NCBI RefSeq assembly: GCF_900114875.1 | Contig: NZ_FPKW01000001.1 | Span: forward strand, 372,001 to 436,000 | Source: Chryseobacterium limigenitum | GTDB lineage: Bacteria; Bacteroidota; Bacteroidia; Flavobacteriales; Weeksellaceae | Direction: 5' to 3' | Length of the DNA stretch: 64,000 nt | Shown: piece after piece, positions 34,518 through 43,981 of the stretch | How the letters are laid out: every line of letters starts with the position of its first letter | How positions within the stretch are numbered: position 1 is the stretch's first letter | Made by a program: the position numbers and the translations under genes | The notes under the pieces: model-generated | What the model was told of the DNA's origin: nothing | The model's database searches: none | What the model saw: only the letters and a program-made list of their open reading frames with translations

Positions 34518-36059
34518 TTAGTTAACTAAAATTTCTCCAGTCATAATTTCAGGAATTTCTATTCCCATTACTTTAAGAATTGTTGGAGCAACATCTCCTA
34601 ATTTTCCCGGCTTTAAATTCCAGGTATGGTCTTTATCCATCACGATAAACGGAACCAGATTCGTTGAATGCTGTGTGTTTGGAGTTCCATCCGGATTAAT
34701 CATTACATCAGAGTTTCCATGATCTGCCAGAATGAAAACAGCATATCCGTTTTCATACGCCGTTGTTGCCACTTTTTCTATACATTTATCAACTGTTTCG
34801 GCAGCTTTTACAGCAGCTTCAAAAACGCCTGTATGTCCTACCATATCTGTGTTGGCGAAATTTAAACAAATGAAATCAGCAGTTCCATTTTCTAATTCAG
34901 GAACAATTGCGTTTGTGATATCATACGCTGACATTTCTGGTTTTAGATCGTAAGTCGGAACATCTTTCGGGCTTGGACAAAGTAATCTTCTTTCGCCAAC
35001 AAATTCCTCTTCTCTCCCTCCTGAAAAGAAGAAGGTAACGTGAGGATATTTCTCTGTTTCTGCAATTCTGATCTGGGTTTTATGATTTCTTTCCAATACT
35101 TCTCCCATCGTATCCTGAAGAACATTTTCATCAAAAACGACATGAACATTTTGATAAGTTTTATCATAATTCGTCAGTGTAACGTAATATAAATTCAGCT
35201 TACGCATTGAATAATCAGGGAAATCCTGCTGAGAAAGCACTTCTGTAATCTCACGTCCTCTGTCTGTACGGAAATTGAAAGAAATAACCACATCATTATC
35301 TGCAATCTTAGCCACAGGAACGATGTTTCCCGTTTGCTTTTGATCGATCATGATGATCGGTTTCAAGAATTCATCCGATACATTATTATCGTAAGATTCT
35401 TTGATTGAAGCTAAAGCATCGGTTGATTCTAAACCAACTCCATTAACCATCGCATCATAAGCCAATTTTACACGCTCCCATCTTTTATCTCTGTCCATCG
35501 CGTAGTATCTTCCGACTACTGTCGCCAGTTTTCCGGTTGTATGTTGCATATGCTTTTGAAGTTCATCAATAAAGCCTAATCCAGAGTGTGGATCGCAGTC
35601 TCTACCATCGGTAAAAGCATGAACAAAAACATTATCGTGTAAGCCAAATTCACCTGCTGCAGTTAAAAGACCTTTTAAGTGATTGATATGTGAATGTACT
35701 CCTCCATTAGAAACCAATCCGATAAAGTGTACTTTTTTATTTTCTTTTTTTGCATATTCAAATGCTTCCTGAATAGCTTTCTCATGACCTAATGTTCCGT
35801 TTTCAACAGCCATATTCAGTTTAACAAGATTTTGGTATACTACTCTACCTGCGCCTAAATTCATGTGTCCAACTTCGGAATTTCCCATCTGACCGAAAGG
35901 AAGTCCAACCGCCAAACCACTCGCTTCAAGCGTTGTGTGAGGGAATTTTGTGTAACAACTATCTATAAATGGTGTATTTGCTTTATCTAATGCTGAAACT
36001 TCAGGATTCAGCCCCAATCCCCATCCGTCAAGGATTGCTAATATTGCTTTTTTTGACAT
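34518..36059 (-). CDS. gpmI: 2,3-bisphosphoglycerate-independent phosphoglycerate mutase
   Basis: A 513-residue glycolytic/gluconeogenic enzyme interconverting 3- and 2-phosphoglycerate. The alkaline-phosphatase-like Mn site starts at D11 (LAILDGWGLG). The catalytic Ser is S61 in GQMGNSEVGHMNLGAG. The phosphotransferase insert has THTDGRD-like AFTDGRDCDPHSG and YYAMDRDKRWERV. The C-terminal metal ligands are in NTDMVGHTG and ADHGNSD. Length is standard. Confidence 0.97.
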   Translation of the reverse strand: MSKKAILAILDGWGLGLNPEVSALDKANTPFIDSCYTKFPHTTLEASGLAVGLPFGQMGNSEVGHMNLGAGRVVYQNLVKLNMAVENGTLGHEKAIQEAFEYAKKENKKVHFIGLVSNGGVHSHINHLKGLLTAAGEFGLHDNVFVHAFTDGRDCDPHSGLGFIDELQKHMQHTTGKLATVVGRYYAMDRDKRWERVKLAYDAMVNGVGLESTDALASIKESYDNNVSDEFLKPIIMIDQKQTGNIVPVAKIADNDVVISFNFRTDRGREITEVLSQQDFPDYSMRKLNLYYVTLTNYDKTYQNVHVVFDENVLQDTMGEVLERNHKTQIRIAETEKYPHVTFFFSGGREEEFVGERRLLCPSPKDVPTYDLKPEMSAYDITNAIVPELENGTADFICLNFANTDMVGHTGVFEAAVKAAETVDKCIEKVATTAYENGYAVFILADHGNSDVMINPDGTPNTQHSTNLVPFIVMDKDHTWNLKPGKLGDVAPTILKVMGIEIPEIMTGEILVN

Positions 36060-36410
36060 TATTTTATAACTTTTATATTACAAATTTATCTATTTTAGAA
36101 TGAATTGAAGAATTGATATACTTAAATTTTATCTAAAATTTTGTCTTTTCCCAACAGATATCAACTGACTTAAACTACACATTTCTCATATTGACTTTAG
36201 AAAATCCTGTAAAGTTGTATTTCAAATATTTTGATCGGACATCAGTAAGTAAAAATACGGACTGGAAAAAATAGGCATTTACACTCTATTTTTAACTGAT
36301 CATAATCCGTTCCTTTGAAATACCAACAGCGAATAAAGAATCAACAATATTCATAAATGGCAGAATCCGAAAAGCCTTACGAGTAGGAAAACTTAAAAAA
36401 ACTAAATACC
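36060..36410. other. Intergenic region between gpmI and an unrecognised gene (351 bp)
   Basis: Near the left end is the gpmI -7 element (36081-36088). A -7-like TTCCTTTG at 36310-36317 could start the rightward transcript with a leader of about 85 nt. I see no ORF with family resemblance and no strong hairpin in between. Confidence 0.5.
36081..36088 (-). promoter_or_regulatory. -7 promoter element for gpmI
   Basis: TAAATTTG on the minus strand matches TAnnTTTG. The leader is about 15 nt. Confidence 0.5.
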
Positions 36411-37409
36411 ATGTTTACAAAACTAGAATTAATCAATTTAAAAACATCTTTTAACAACGCATATCCTGAATATTGCAGTCAATTAGATGTTTGTAAGACA
36501 GAGACAGAGCTACTGGAAACGTATGAAAAAATTAAAGAAGATGCTTTCGCTAAGGCTAAACCATATTTAGCGGCAGGTGATGATCCGACCGGTTTTCCGG
36601 CACTGGCTCTTACTCCTCAACAGTATAACAATCTGAAAGCAGCAACAGGATCAAATATCAAAGTGTATGTTACAGCAATGCTTAATCAGGCTCAAATAAT
36701 TCAGCCAAGCTTCAGTGTTGGTCAAACCGTTGCAACACTTATAGGAGGTGGTCTTACTGCAATAGGTACGATTGCCGGAGCAGCATTTGGCACCGGTATT
36801 ATAGGCGGAATGGTTGCATCTGTTGCTGTTGCTGCGGGAGTAACAGCAGTTACCGTTGCTGGGCTTGTAACGCTGATAGCAGTTGCTATTGTTGCGGTAA
36901 TTATCCCTATTCTTTATTTTATGCTTAAGCCAGCGTGCTGTTTTGTATTGGTTTTAAACGAAACCAATAATCAGCTGACATGGAAAGACGATTATAATGT
37001 TCATGGGAAACCTATCGGACATACTCCGCATATTAGTGCTGCCATAGATATTCCTGAACCTATTCCTGGAGCTGGTAAATATGTTTATGCAGGTCTTGTA
37101 CAAACGGATAAGAGAGATGCTGCTTTATTTGGAACTCAATATGGATTTACCTATACAGGAGATGTTGGCAAATATAATGTTAATTTTGGTACTGAATGCC
37201 CTTTAAGCAGTATTTATGTAGATAATAACTGTTATTGTGAAATTGGTTCAACATCAGAAAATTCAGCGAAGCAAACAACTAAAAAGAATGCCCTTACCTA
37301 TTCTGCAACAAGTACCACTCCAAAACTTGATACAAGTATCAAATGTAATTCTGCATCCGGATATGTAGCCTACTATATTGCAAGAGTTGAGGATGGTTCG
37401 TTAAGCTAA
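36411..37409 (+). CDS. Unrecognised protein with long hydrophobic Gly/Ala segment and C-terminal beta domain
   Basis: I do not recognise this 332-residue protein. Residues 1-100 look alpha-helical and charged. Residues 101-172 are a continuous Gly/Ala/Val/Ile-rich stretch long enough for two to three membrane passes or a membrane-inserting hairpin. Residues 175-332 look beta-rich and polar (LNETNNQLTWKDDYNVHGK, GTQYGFTYTGDVGKYNVNFG). There are eight cysteines (22, 28, 176, 177, 263, 274, 276, 312), including CC and CYC pairs. There is no signal peptide. The layout recalls pore-forming or membrane-perturbing effectors, but no family motif supports that. It is a lone gene with its own strong terminator. 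Confidence 0.75.
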   Translation: MFTKLELINLKTSFNNAYPEYCSQLDVCKTETELLETYEKIKEDAFAKAKPYLAAGDDPTGFPALALTPQQYNNLKAATGSNIKVYVTAMLNQAQIIQPSFSVGQTVATLIGGGLTAIGTIAGAAFGTGIIGGMVASVAVAAGVTAVTVAGLVTLIAVAIVAVIIPILYFMLKPACCFVLVLNETNNQLTWKDDYNVHGKPIGHTPHISAAIDIPEPIPGAGKYVYAGLVQTDKRDAALFGTQYGFTYTGDVGKYNVNFGTECPLSSIYVDNNCYCEIGSTSENSAKQTTKKNALTYSATSTTPKLDTSIKCNSASGYVAYYIARVEDGSLS

Positions 37410-37468
37410 AAACAATTAAAAGCTATATTCTTATCCATTGGAAAGAATCTCGGCCAGCTTTATATGCT

Positions 37469-37496
37469 AGCAGTACTTTCAGGGTACTGCTTTTTT
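37469..37496 (+). terminator. Intrinsic terminator of the unrecognised gene
   Basis: AGCAGTAC and GTACTGCT around a 7-nt loop, followed by five more T residues. Confidence 0.9.
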
Positions 37497-37579
37497 GATT
37501 ATTGCAATGTTTTTTATTCTTACCATAGATTTGCACATATGTTTATGGTTAGTAATTAATTTATTTTTAATTTTGCTTT

Positions 37580-37903
37580 ATGGATTTACGAGATCAATTG
37601 AAGAACCTTTTTCCTACTCATGAGGAGCAGGATTTTGAGATGCCTGAAGAGCAATTTAAGCAAAAAGAGCCTTTGGTATGTAAGTTTGAGAAAAAAGGAA
37701 GAAACGGAAAACCTGTAACAATTGTTGAAGGTTGGGAAGGAAGTGAGGAAGATTTAAAGAAAATCTCAAAAAAAATAAAAACCACACTGGGAATAGGTGG
37801 TTCTGAGAAGGATGGAACGATTATTATCCAAGGGGATAATCGTGATAAAATAATGGATATCCTTAAAGAAATGGGGTATAAAACCAAAAGAGTCGGCGGA
37901 TAA
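37580..37903 (+). CDS. SUI1/YciH-type translation initiation factor
   Basis: A 107-residue protein with a C-terminal eIF1/SUI1 domain (GRNGKPVTIVEGW, KKIKTTLGIGGSEKDGTIII, QGDNRDKIMDILKEMGYKTK). Bacterial relatives such as YciH are thought to influence start-codon or tRNA selection on the 30S subunit. The acidic N-terminal 40 residues (THEEQDFEMPEEQF) are not part of the domain. Its stop is one base from the stop of the converging LRR gene, so the two transcripts must overlap. Confidence 0.93.
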   Translation: MDLRDQLKNLFPTHEEQDFEMPEEQFKQKEPLVCKFEKKGRNGKPVTIVEGWEGSEEDLKKISKKIKTTLGIGGSEKDGTIIIQGDNRDKIMDILKEMGYKTKRVGG

Positions 37904-37904
37904 T

Positions 37905-38804
37905 TTAAAAATAAATCTGCGCCTGAGGAAGTAAGGTTTTTAACTCCTCAATTTTATTTTTTGTCATTGGATTTCCTGTCAGGATCAATGTTTTAAGATT
38001 TTTCAAGTGTTTAATTTCTGTTGGAAGATCTTTTAAATTATTGTTCGCTAAATTCATACTCACAACATTTTTTAAGCCTTTTATTTTAGGAGAAATCTCC
38101 TGAATATTGTTGTCGCTTACGTTCAGAAACTCTAGATTTTTTGAGTGAAATAAATTTTCCGGCAGTTTTGCGATGGAATTTTGCTGTAATTCTAAATATT
38201 TAATGTCTTTTGGAAACTTTAAATTTCCTAAGTCATTGATTTGATTTCCTGAAAGGTTTAAAGACTTTAAATTTTTAATCTCATCTAAATTATCAGCAAT
38301 AAAACTGATCTGATTTCCCTGTAAATTAATTTCTTCCAGCGTTGGAATCTTCATTAATGCTTCAGGAAAAACATTCAAACTATTGGCATCAAGATGAATT
38401 ACTTTGAGATTCTGAAGCTTCGCCAGGTTTGGATTAATGCTCGTTAAACTATTAAGATTGATAGAAAATGAGGTGAGTTTTGTTAAATTGCCTATTTCGT
38501 CCGGAATGAATTTAATGCTGTTTTCATTCAAATTTAATATTTCCAATTCCTTTAATGAAAAAATTTCATCATCCATTTTTTCTAACTTATTTCCCATGAT
38601 ATTCAGAAAAAATAAAGCATCGAATTTTTTGATTTCAGGCGGAAGATTGAACAATCCTTTACCTCTGAAACTCATACTGTAAATGGTTTTTCCGCTTTTT
38701 AAAGCATCTTCAACATTCGTATAAGTAGGATATTTTACAGGATCGATCTGAGCTTTTGCCTGATTGAGCGCTAAAATGGAGATTAAAACAATTAATTTTT
38801 TCAT
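37905..38804 (-). CDS. Secreted leucine-rich-repeat protein
   Basis: A 299-residue protein with a signal peptide (MKKLIVLISILALNQAKA). About nine to ten LRRs follow, spaced about 21-23 residues apart (LEILNLNENSIKFIPDEIGN, LKSLNLSGNQINDLGNL, LEFLNVSDNNIQEISPKIKG). There is no sorting domain or transmembrane anchor, so it is periplasmic or exported by another route. A protein-binding role is expected from the fold; the partner is unknown. It converges on the SUI1 gene with 1 bp between stop codons. Confidence 0.9.
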   Translation of the reverse strand: MKKLIVLISILALNQAKAQIDPVKYPTYTNVEDALKSGKTIYSMSFRGKGLFNLPPEIKKFDALFFLNIMGNKLEKMDDEIFSLKELEILNLNENSIKFIPDEIGNLTKLTSFSINLNSLTSINPNLAKLQNLKVIHLDANSLNVFPEALMKIPTLEEINLQGNQISFIADNLDEIKNLKSLNLSGNQINDLGNLKFPKDIKYLELQQNSIAKLPENLFHSKNLEFLNVSDNNIQEISPKIKGLKNVVSMNLANNNLKDLPTEIKHLKNLKTLILTGNPMTKNKIEELKTLLPQAQIYF

Positions 38805-38901
38805 ATGTGCTTTTTCATTGTTTTTTATTGGTCATATGGAATCGCATCATCTTTAGTCTATTTTTGTTTCCAATTTATAGCGATTTCATAAAAATATAAA
38901 A

Positions 38902-38929
38902 AGCCACCGATAATAAATTACCGGCAGCT
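38902..38929 (-). terminator. Terminator after the PhoX-like gene
   Basis: AGCCACCGATA and TACCGGCAGCT pair fully only in minus-strand RNA, where the three mismatches become G-U pairs. An A-rich stretch to the left supplies the U-tract. It is 14 bp past the stop. Confidence 0.65.
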
Positions 38930-38943
38930 AAAATTATTAATAA

Positions 38944-41091
38944 CTATTTTTTTAGAAGTTTCACTGTTTTTTGGAAACCTTCTGCTTCAATATTCAAGAT
39001 CAATATTCTTGAAGCTTCAAGCTGTGAAGTGAAATCAAGATCTAATGATTTGTTTGAACCTGTATATTTCTTCGTGAAGACAATTTTACCGTCCATGCTG
39101 TAAGCTGTTACTGAAATGTCTTTCAAGCCTTTTGGAGAATTAATTTTAACCATTCCTGAAGTTGGATTTGGAGCAACTGTTACCGTATTTTCCGCAACTT
39201 GATCAACCGTTCCTAAAGAACCTGCAGTTCCTAAATTATCTTTAAGAGCCACAACGATCGTTGCCGATTTTCCTCTGTAATCAATCGTATTTCCTGTAGC
39301 ATCTACATCTGTAAGAATCGTAGAATCCGGGTGCTGAATTGAGAAGAAACCAAATTTATGATCCGGTGTAAATGTAAGACCTGTAGGCTCTGATCCTGCC
39401 GGCATAGAAGCGAATAATTTTACTTTAGGATTTGCAATCGTATGATCCGGAGCGATTACCCAGATGTAGTTTTTACCACCATCCTGAAGTACCCAAAGAT
39501 TCCCCAATTCATCGAAAGTAAGATTGTCATTACCATCTCCCCAAGCTTCAGATTTCGTTCCTTGCGCTGTTGTGAAAGAATATACTGTTGAAGCACCTCC
39601 CGCGAAAGTTTCTACCTGGGAAGCGGTAGTGCCATTATCCTGTAGACGATAAATTCTGTCTAATCCTTTTGCCGTAAAATAGATCTTACCATCTAATGGG
39701 CTGATATCTACGTCTTCTACTCCATTAAATCTCGTTCCGCCTAATGACTGAGCAAGTGTAGCTGTATTATTTTGATCTGCTTTTGTTTTGTTTGGAACCT
39801 GAATCCAAGTTGCAGTAGTTCCGATCGGATCTCCAGCTGTTGTTAATCCCTGATCTACTTTTAACACATATAAGTTTCCTGAAGAAAGGTTATTTGGAGT
39901 ATCCATGATATATTTATAAACCATGTGAGTTCCGCCATCTTCACCATAATATGCTATAGTTCCTGCATTATTTACCACTACGTTTTCGTGGTTCATAATA
40001 CCCATCTGCCATAGTTTTCCTTTAGATCCGTCAGCATTTTGAGAAATAACCTGAGCTGTTGCCGGGTCAATTTCTACCAACCATCCGTAGTCCTTCATTC
40101 CGTCGGCATTCACGTCATTTGATGTTACAGATTCTTCAGCTGTAACTACAGTTCCCCAAGGTGTAACTCCTCCAGAACAGTTTCTGATCGTCTGTACTAA
40201 ACTTGGTGCTGAAAAACTTACCGCTCTTGATTTTGTCAATTGCCAAAGCTTTGTTGTAGCATTATAATTGATTTCCGCCATGGTAACACCACCCGGATTT
40301 GTTTCATGGTTTACAGAAAGGTAACCGTTTGTACTACTTGCATTTTTAGCAACATAAGCAGTGAAGTCATTTTGACCACCTACCATTCCGCCACCTTCTG
40401 TGTAATTATCGCCTTCTTTTAAAACAAGCTGATATTTATGTTCAGCAGGAATGATTAATTTACCTGTTTGTGCAGTCGGAACGATAGATGTAAAACAGCT
40501 GATGTGCATTGAATTACAAGTCGTCGGGTTTGTTGTAGTGGTTGTTGTTTTAAGATAAGCATCGATTCTTAAATCTGAACTTGAAGCTCCTCTGTTGTGC
40601 AATTCGATAGAAATTCTGTTGGTTCCGTTAACGAATTTTGATTTTGGGATTGAGAAAATATTGTAAACACTTTCTGCAGCTCCGTCAACTGTAGTGCTTG
40701 AAAGTGTATTGAAATCAATAACACCTGCCGGCATATTGTCTCTTACCACTTCTTCACCGTTTAGATAAACAACGATACCATCGTCTCTCATTACGCCTAA
40801 TTCCATCGTATCGCTAAGAGTAGATAAATTTACCGTGATATCTTTAGCAAAATAAGCTGTCATAAGACCAGAATTGATAGTCGTTGTTACAGGATCACCG
40901 TATCCTAGAGGGCCGGCTCCGGTAGTCCAACTTGAAATATCAAACGTTTTGTCTTTCCATTGAGCAACCTGTGCCTGATTGTTGTCTTTGTAGCTCCACG
41001 ACGAATTTTTGTCGAACACATAAGTCTGCGCCTGAAATAGAGAACCTGTCACTAATACAAGGGCTGCAACTGTTAGTAGTTTTTTCTTCAT
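38944..41091 (-). CDS. PhoX/DUF839-type secreted protein with T9SS sorting domain
   Basis: A 715-residue protein with a signal peptide (residues 1-21, ending FQAQ). Residues about 22-185 form a beta-rich module (AYFAKDITVNLSTLSDTMEL, VVYLNGEEVVRDNMPAG). A PhoX-like beta-propeller runs from about 195 to 640 (YLSVNHETNPGG, GGVTPWGTVVTAEES, MGIMNHENVVVN, YYGEDGGTHMVYKY, FNGVEDVDISP). The C-terminus is a type A sorting domain (VAPNPTSGMVKINSPKGLKD). PhoX enzymes are Ca/Fe-dependent alkaline phosphatases; whether the metal ligands are complete cannot be decided by eye. The expected location is outside the cell. Confidence 0.88.
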   Translation of the reverse strand: MKKKLLTVAALVLVTGSLFQAQTYVFDKNSSWSYKDNNQAQVAQWKDKTFDISSWTTGAGPLGYGDPVTTTINSGLMTAYFAKDITVNLSTLSDTMELGVMRDDGIVVYLNGEEVVRDNMPAGVIDFNTLSSTTVDGAAESVYNIFSIPKSKFVNGTNRISIELHNRGASSSDLRIDAYLKTTTTTTNPTTCNSMHISCFTSIVPTAQTGKLIIPAEHKYQLVLKEGDNYTEGGGMVGGQNDFTAYVAKNASSTNGYLSVNHETNPGGVTMAEINYNATTKLWQLTKSRAVSFSAPSLVQTIRNCSGGVTPWGTVVTAEESVTSNDVNADGMKDYGWLVEIDPATAQVISQNADGSKGKLWQMGIMNHENVVVNNAGTIAYYGEDGGTHMVYKYIMDTPNNLSSGNLYVLKVDQGLTTAGDPIGTTATWIQVPNKTKADQNNTATLAQSLGGTRFNGVEDVDISPLDGKIYFTAKGLDRIYRLQDNGTTASQVETFAGGASTVYSFTTAQGTKSEAWGDGNDNLTFDELGNLWVLQDGGKNYIWVIAPDHTIANPKVKLFASMPAGSEPTGLTFTPDHKFGFFSIQHPDSTILTDVDATGNTIDYRGKSATIVVALKDNLGTAGSLGTVDQVAENTVTVAPNPTSGMVKINSPKGLKDISVTAYSMDGKIVFTKKYTGSNKSLDLDFTSQLEASRILILNIEAEGFQKTVKLLKK

Positions 41092-41116
41092 TTTAAATTT
41101 GATTTATTAGACACTG

Positions 41117-41124
41117 CAAAACTA
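41117..41124 (-). promoter_or_regulatory. -7 promoter element for the PhoX-like gene
   Basis: TAGTTTTG on the minus strand matches TAnnTTTG. The leader is about 20 nt, separating this gene from the upstream peroxidase. Confidence 0.5.
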
Positions 41125-41356
41125 TTTTTTAATCACGAACCCTCTATTAATAGGAGTTTAAATAAATCTTGCTGAATATTAATAAATCAGGAACCTAATG
41201 TTAATTAGATTAATTTTATGTTAAATTAAAAAAATATTAAAAAGTGAAGAGTGGATAAGGAAATGCAATTTTTGACTTTTACATTCTTTAAACCACTCTT
41301 TCACTAATAATTATTTTTTTATTTAGGAAAACTATAACCCCGTTTAATTTTATGTT

Positions 41357-41453
41357 AGACAATCTATGAATGGTGAATTGTCATTAGCCAATTTGGTTTC
41401 GCCAGTGAATTAAAAAAAATTGACAGCATAGCTAATTGACTATTCATAATTGA
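41357..41453. repeat. Imperfect inverted repeat, family E
   Basis: TAGACAATCTATGAATGGTG plus AATTGTCATTAGCCA on the left is mirrored with gaps by TAGCTAATTGACTATTCATA plus ATTGACTA on the right. It abuts the stop codon of the peroxidase gene. Confidence 0.5.
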
Positions 41454-43289
41454 CTATTTTCCTTTAGCATTACTGATGTCTGTCAATGTATTTAGAAAAG
41501 CAATAACCTGTTTGATTTCGGTCTGAGTAAGATTTAATTTATCGGCTGGTAATGTTTGATTTTTCATTTTTAACCCTGCTCCTTCACCCCCGCCTTCATT
41601 ATAGAAATCCATAACCTCTTCCAATGTATTGAAAGCTCCGTTATGGAAATACGGTTTTGTAAGCGCAATATTTCTAACGGTAACGGTTTTGAATGAATTT
41701 TCATAGATCCAGGAATTTTCTTTTTTCACAGGACTGTTTATTCTTCCTTTGTCTGCGTCAAGCTCTATCGGAAGCTGGTTTAAAGGCTTTTTAGTTACAC
41801 CCAACACTTCAGATTCATTTTCATTAAAGAATGGCGGAACCAATCCCGAAAAGTGTGGAGCGAAGTGACAGGTTGCGCAATTTGCCTTTCCCATAAATAG
41901 GTTGTAGCCTTTTTTGGCATCATCAGAAATTTCTTTTTCATTTCTCATGAATTTGTCGAAATCGCTTTCAAAAGAATAGAGAGAAGCTACGTAAGAACTT
42001 AATGCTTTAGAAAAATTCTCCTTACTTATTTCTCCATTTTTAAAAGCAGAACGGAATGCTTTCTTATATTCCGGTTTTGTCTTTAATTTTTTAATAATGC
42101 TTTCGTAGCTTGTATTGAATTCATTTTCATTGTAAATTACGTGTTCAGCTTGTTGTTCAAGATAAAAAGCTCTTAAATCATAGAAAAATCTTTTTGCAAA
42201 AACCGCATTGTATAAAGAAGGTGAATTTCTCAGTACCGTTTTCCCTTCCACATTGCTTTGAGATCTTGTTTTTAAATCTGTAAAAGCATTTTCGGGTAAA
42301 TGGCACGTTGCACAGCTCATTTTGTTGTTGTCACTTAAATTTTGGTCATAAAAAATATCTTTTCCCAATTTTCTCAGGTCTGCATTGTCTTCTGAAGATT
42401 TCAATAAAGTATAAAAATAAGGATCAAGGAAATCGCTTCCGAAAAGGTTTTTACTTTTTACATTCCAGCCTGAAAATTCTTTTAAATCATCAGAATTTCC
42501 GTCCCAGTTTCCAAACTCTTCATACAACGGCTGAATATATTTTTTGTAAAATTCTATTCTGTCAAAAGTTTCAAAGTCTTTATTTTTTGATAGATAATCG
42601 ATGCTTTCAGTTAAAATTCCATTTGCTTTCTGAACATTAAAATTTTTAAAGTAAGTATCATTATTAATGTATTTTTTCATTCCTAATAAGGCGTGGCTTG
42701 CTTCTTCGGAAATATTTAATGAACCCGGAGTATCAAAACCAGTTACTCCCAATGTATAAATTCTGATCAATTCAATTCTTAAAGGCAAAGTTTTGTTATT
42801 TCCTTTGCTTAAGCCGTTTTTTACGGAACTTAAATAGAAACTTGCATAACTGTTATAAAGAAAATTAGTAATCGTTTTAATTTCCTCTTTTTGCTCTCCT
42901 GCATTATCGGAAAATATCAATTCATCCAAAACCTGCAAACCCTCTGGCGGGAGCGTATAAGCTGAAGTTCCCGCTGCCTCGATATGAAATAAAGGAGCGG
43001 CATTCAAATGCGTTTTAGAAAATTCAGGATAATGATAGGCAATGTAAAACTCTATTTCCTTGTATGAATTTCGGGTGTTGCTTAATGATTTTCGTAAATC
43101 TTCAAGAGAAATTTTATCCTCAGAAAATTGATATACATCGGATTTTAGCTGCTCAAGCTTGCCTTTAAAATCAGTTAAACCTTTATTTACAACAGTATTT
43201 TCATTTTCTGTACCTGTGTAAGTAGGATTAAATGACATTATTGCAAAACCCATCAACAAAATGATGATAACTATCGGATAAGATCTCAT
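41454..43289 (-). CDS. Di-haem cytochrome-c peroxidase / MauG family protein
   Basis: A 611-residue periplasmic protein with an N-terminal hydrophobic leader (YPIVIIILLMGFAIMSF). Residues about 30-295 are a helical region not found in classic peroxidases. The C-terminal half is the di-haem peroxidase domain, with haem sites CATCH at 326-330 and CATCH at 471-475. FYDLRAFYLEQQAEHVI and TVRNIALTKPYFHNGAFNTL are typical of the MauG/CcpA family. It would reduce H2O2 or oxidise a partner protein. It lies upstream of the PhoX-like gene, but the 362-bp gap with its own promoter argues against one operon. Confidence 0.92.
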   Translation of the reverse strand: MRSYPIVIIILLMGFAIMSFNPTYTGTENENTVVNKGLTDFKGKLEQLKSDVYQFSEDKISLEDLRKSLSNTRNSYKEIEFYIAYHYPEFSKTHLNAAPLFHIEAAGTSAYTLPPEGLQVLDELIFSDNAGEQKEEIKTITNFLYNSYASFYLSSVKNGLSKGNNKTLPLRIELIRIYTLGVTGFDTPGSLNISEEASHALLGMKKYINNDTYFKNFNVQKANGILTESIDYLSKNKDFETFDRIEFYKKYIQPLYEEFGNWDGNSDDLKEFSGWNVKSKNLFGSDFLDPYFYTLLKSSEDNADLRKLGKDIFYDQNLSDNNKMSCATCHLPENAFTDLKTRSQSNVEGKTVLRNSPSLYNAVFAKRFFYDLRAFYLEQQAEHVIYNENEFNTSYESIIKKLKTKPEYKKAFRSAFKNGEISKENFSKALSSYVASLYSFESDFDKFMRNEKEISDDAKKGYNLFMGKANCATCHFAPHFSGLVPPFFNENESEVLGVTKKPLNQLPIELDADKGRINSPVKKENSWIYENSFKTVTVRNIALTKPYFHNGAFNTLEEVMDFYNEGGGEGAGLKMKNQTLPADKLNLTQTEIKQVIAFLNTLTDISNAKGK

Positions 43290-43303
43290 GAAATTTTTAA
43301 CGG

Positions 43304-43330
43304 CAAAGCTATCATTCGTAGGTTACCACA
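43304..43330 (-). promoter_or_regulatory. Promoter of the peroxidase gene
   Basis: On the minus strand: TTG at 43330-43328, 16-bp spacer, then TAGCTTTG at 43311-43304. The leader is about 10 nt. Confidence 0.5.
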
Positions 43331-43516
43331 ACTTTAATTCAGGATTAAATAATGTTTATATTTTTCTTCAGTATTTTTTATTAATTTTAAACCCCGAAAT
43401 CAAATTCATCATACTCAAAATGGTCGCTACTTTCTAAGGCCAATTTAAAAATAATGACGAAAGGATATTAGGGGAGGATTTTAAAGATTTAATACAAATC
43501 AAAACTAAATATTAAA

Positions 43517-43972
43517 ATGAGAACAAAATTATTACTGACTTTCGTGGCAGGACTTTTTTCGTTGACTGCTTTTGCTCAAAAATTGGGACAGGAAATGGCT
43601 GTTTATGCAGAAAAAAAAGGTAATGATTACTATTTGTTCCGCCTCACACAAGACCAACCTACTCCTAAAGTTTACCTTTACTCAAACGGAGAAACGAAGC
43701 CTTACAAAAATTACAAAACACTAAAAGATGTTGCTGTAGATTTTCCGGGAATAGCAACCTATCACCAATCTGCAAAAGAAGAATTGGTTTCTGTCCTCAA
43801 TAAAAACAATCATCTGTATGAGGTCTCATCTCAAAGAAAAAACGACAAAACAATCGTTACCGTTTATGAAATTTCCAACGGCCAGAAAAAAATATTAAAA
43901 GAATACAATTCTATTTACGAACTCGAAGCATCTCCTTATAAAGACGCTATTTTCATTGATATAAAAAAATAA
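43517..43972 (+). CDS. Secreted protein of unknown function
   Basis: A 151-residue protein with a clear signal peptide (MRTKLLLTFVAGLFSLTAFA, then QK). The mature part is a small alternating strand-rich domain (NDYYLFRLTQDQPTPKVYLY, TIVTVYEISNGQKKILKEY) without cysteines or recognised motifs. It precedes the nucleoside phosphorylase gene by 9 bp, so the two are probably co-transcribed. I cannot assign a function. Confidence 0.75.
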   Translation: MRTKLLLTFVAGLFSLTAFAQKLGQEMAVYAEKKGNDYYLFRLTQDQPTPKVYLYSNGETKPYKNYKTLKDVAVDFPGIATYHQSAKEELVSVLNKNNHLYEVSSQRKNDKTIVTVYEISNGQKKILKEYNSIYELEASPYKDAIFIDIKK

Positions 43973-43981
43973 ATATACAAT

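Larger units (their letters stand above)
41092..41453. other. Intergenic region between the peroxidase and PhoX-like genes (362 bp)
   Basis: It holds the PhoX-gene -7 element (41117-41124) at the left and the family E inverted repeat (41357-41453) at the right. The AT-rich middle shows no convincing ORF or RNA. Confidence 0.5.

Noticed and set aside
34732..34953. Plus-strand open frame over gpmI
   Set aside because: Antisense to conserved active-site regions of gpmI; no independent start signals.
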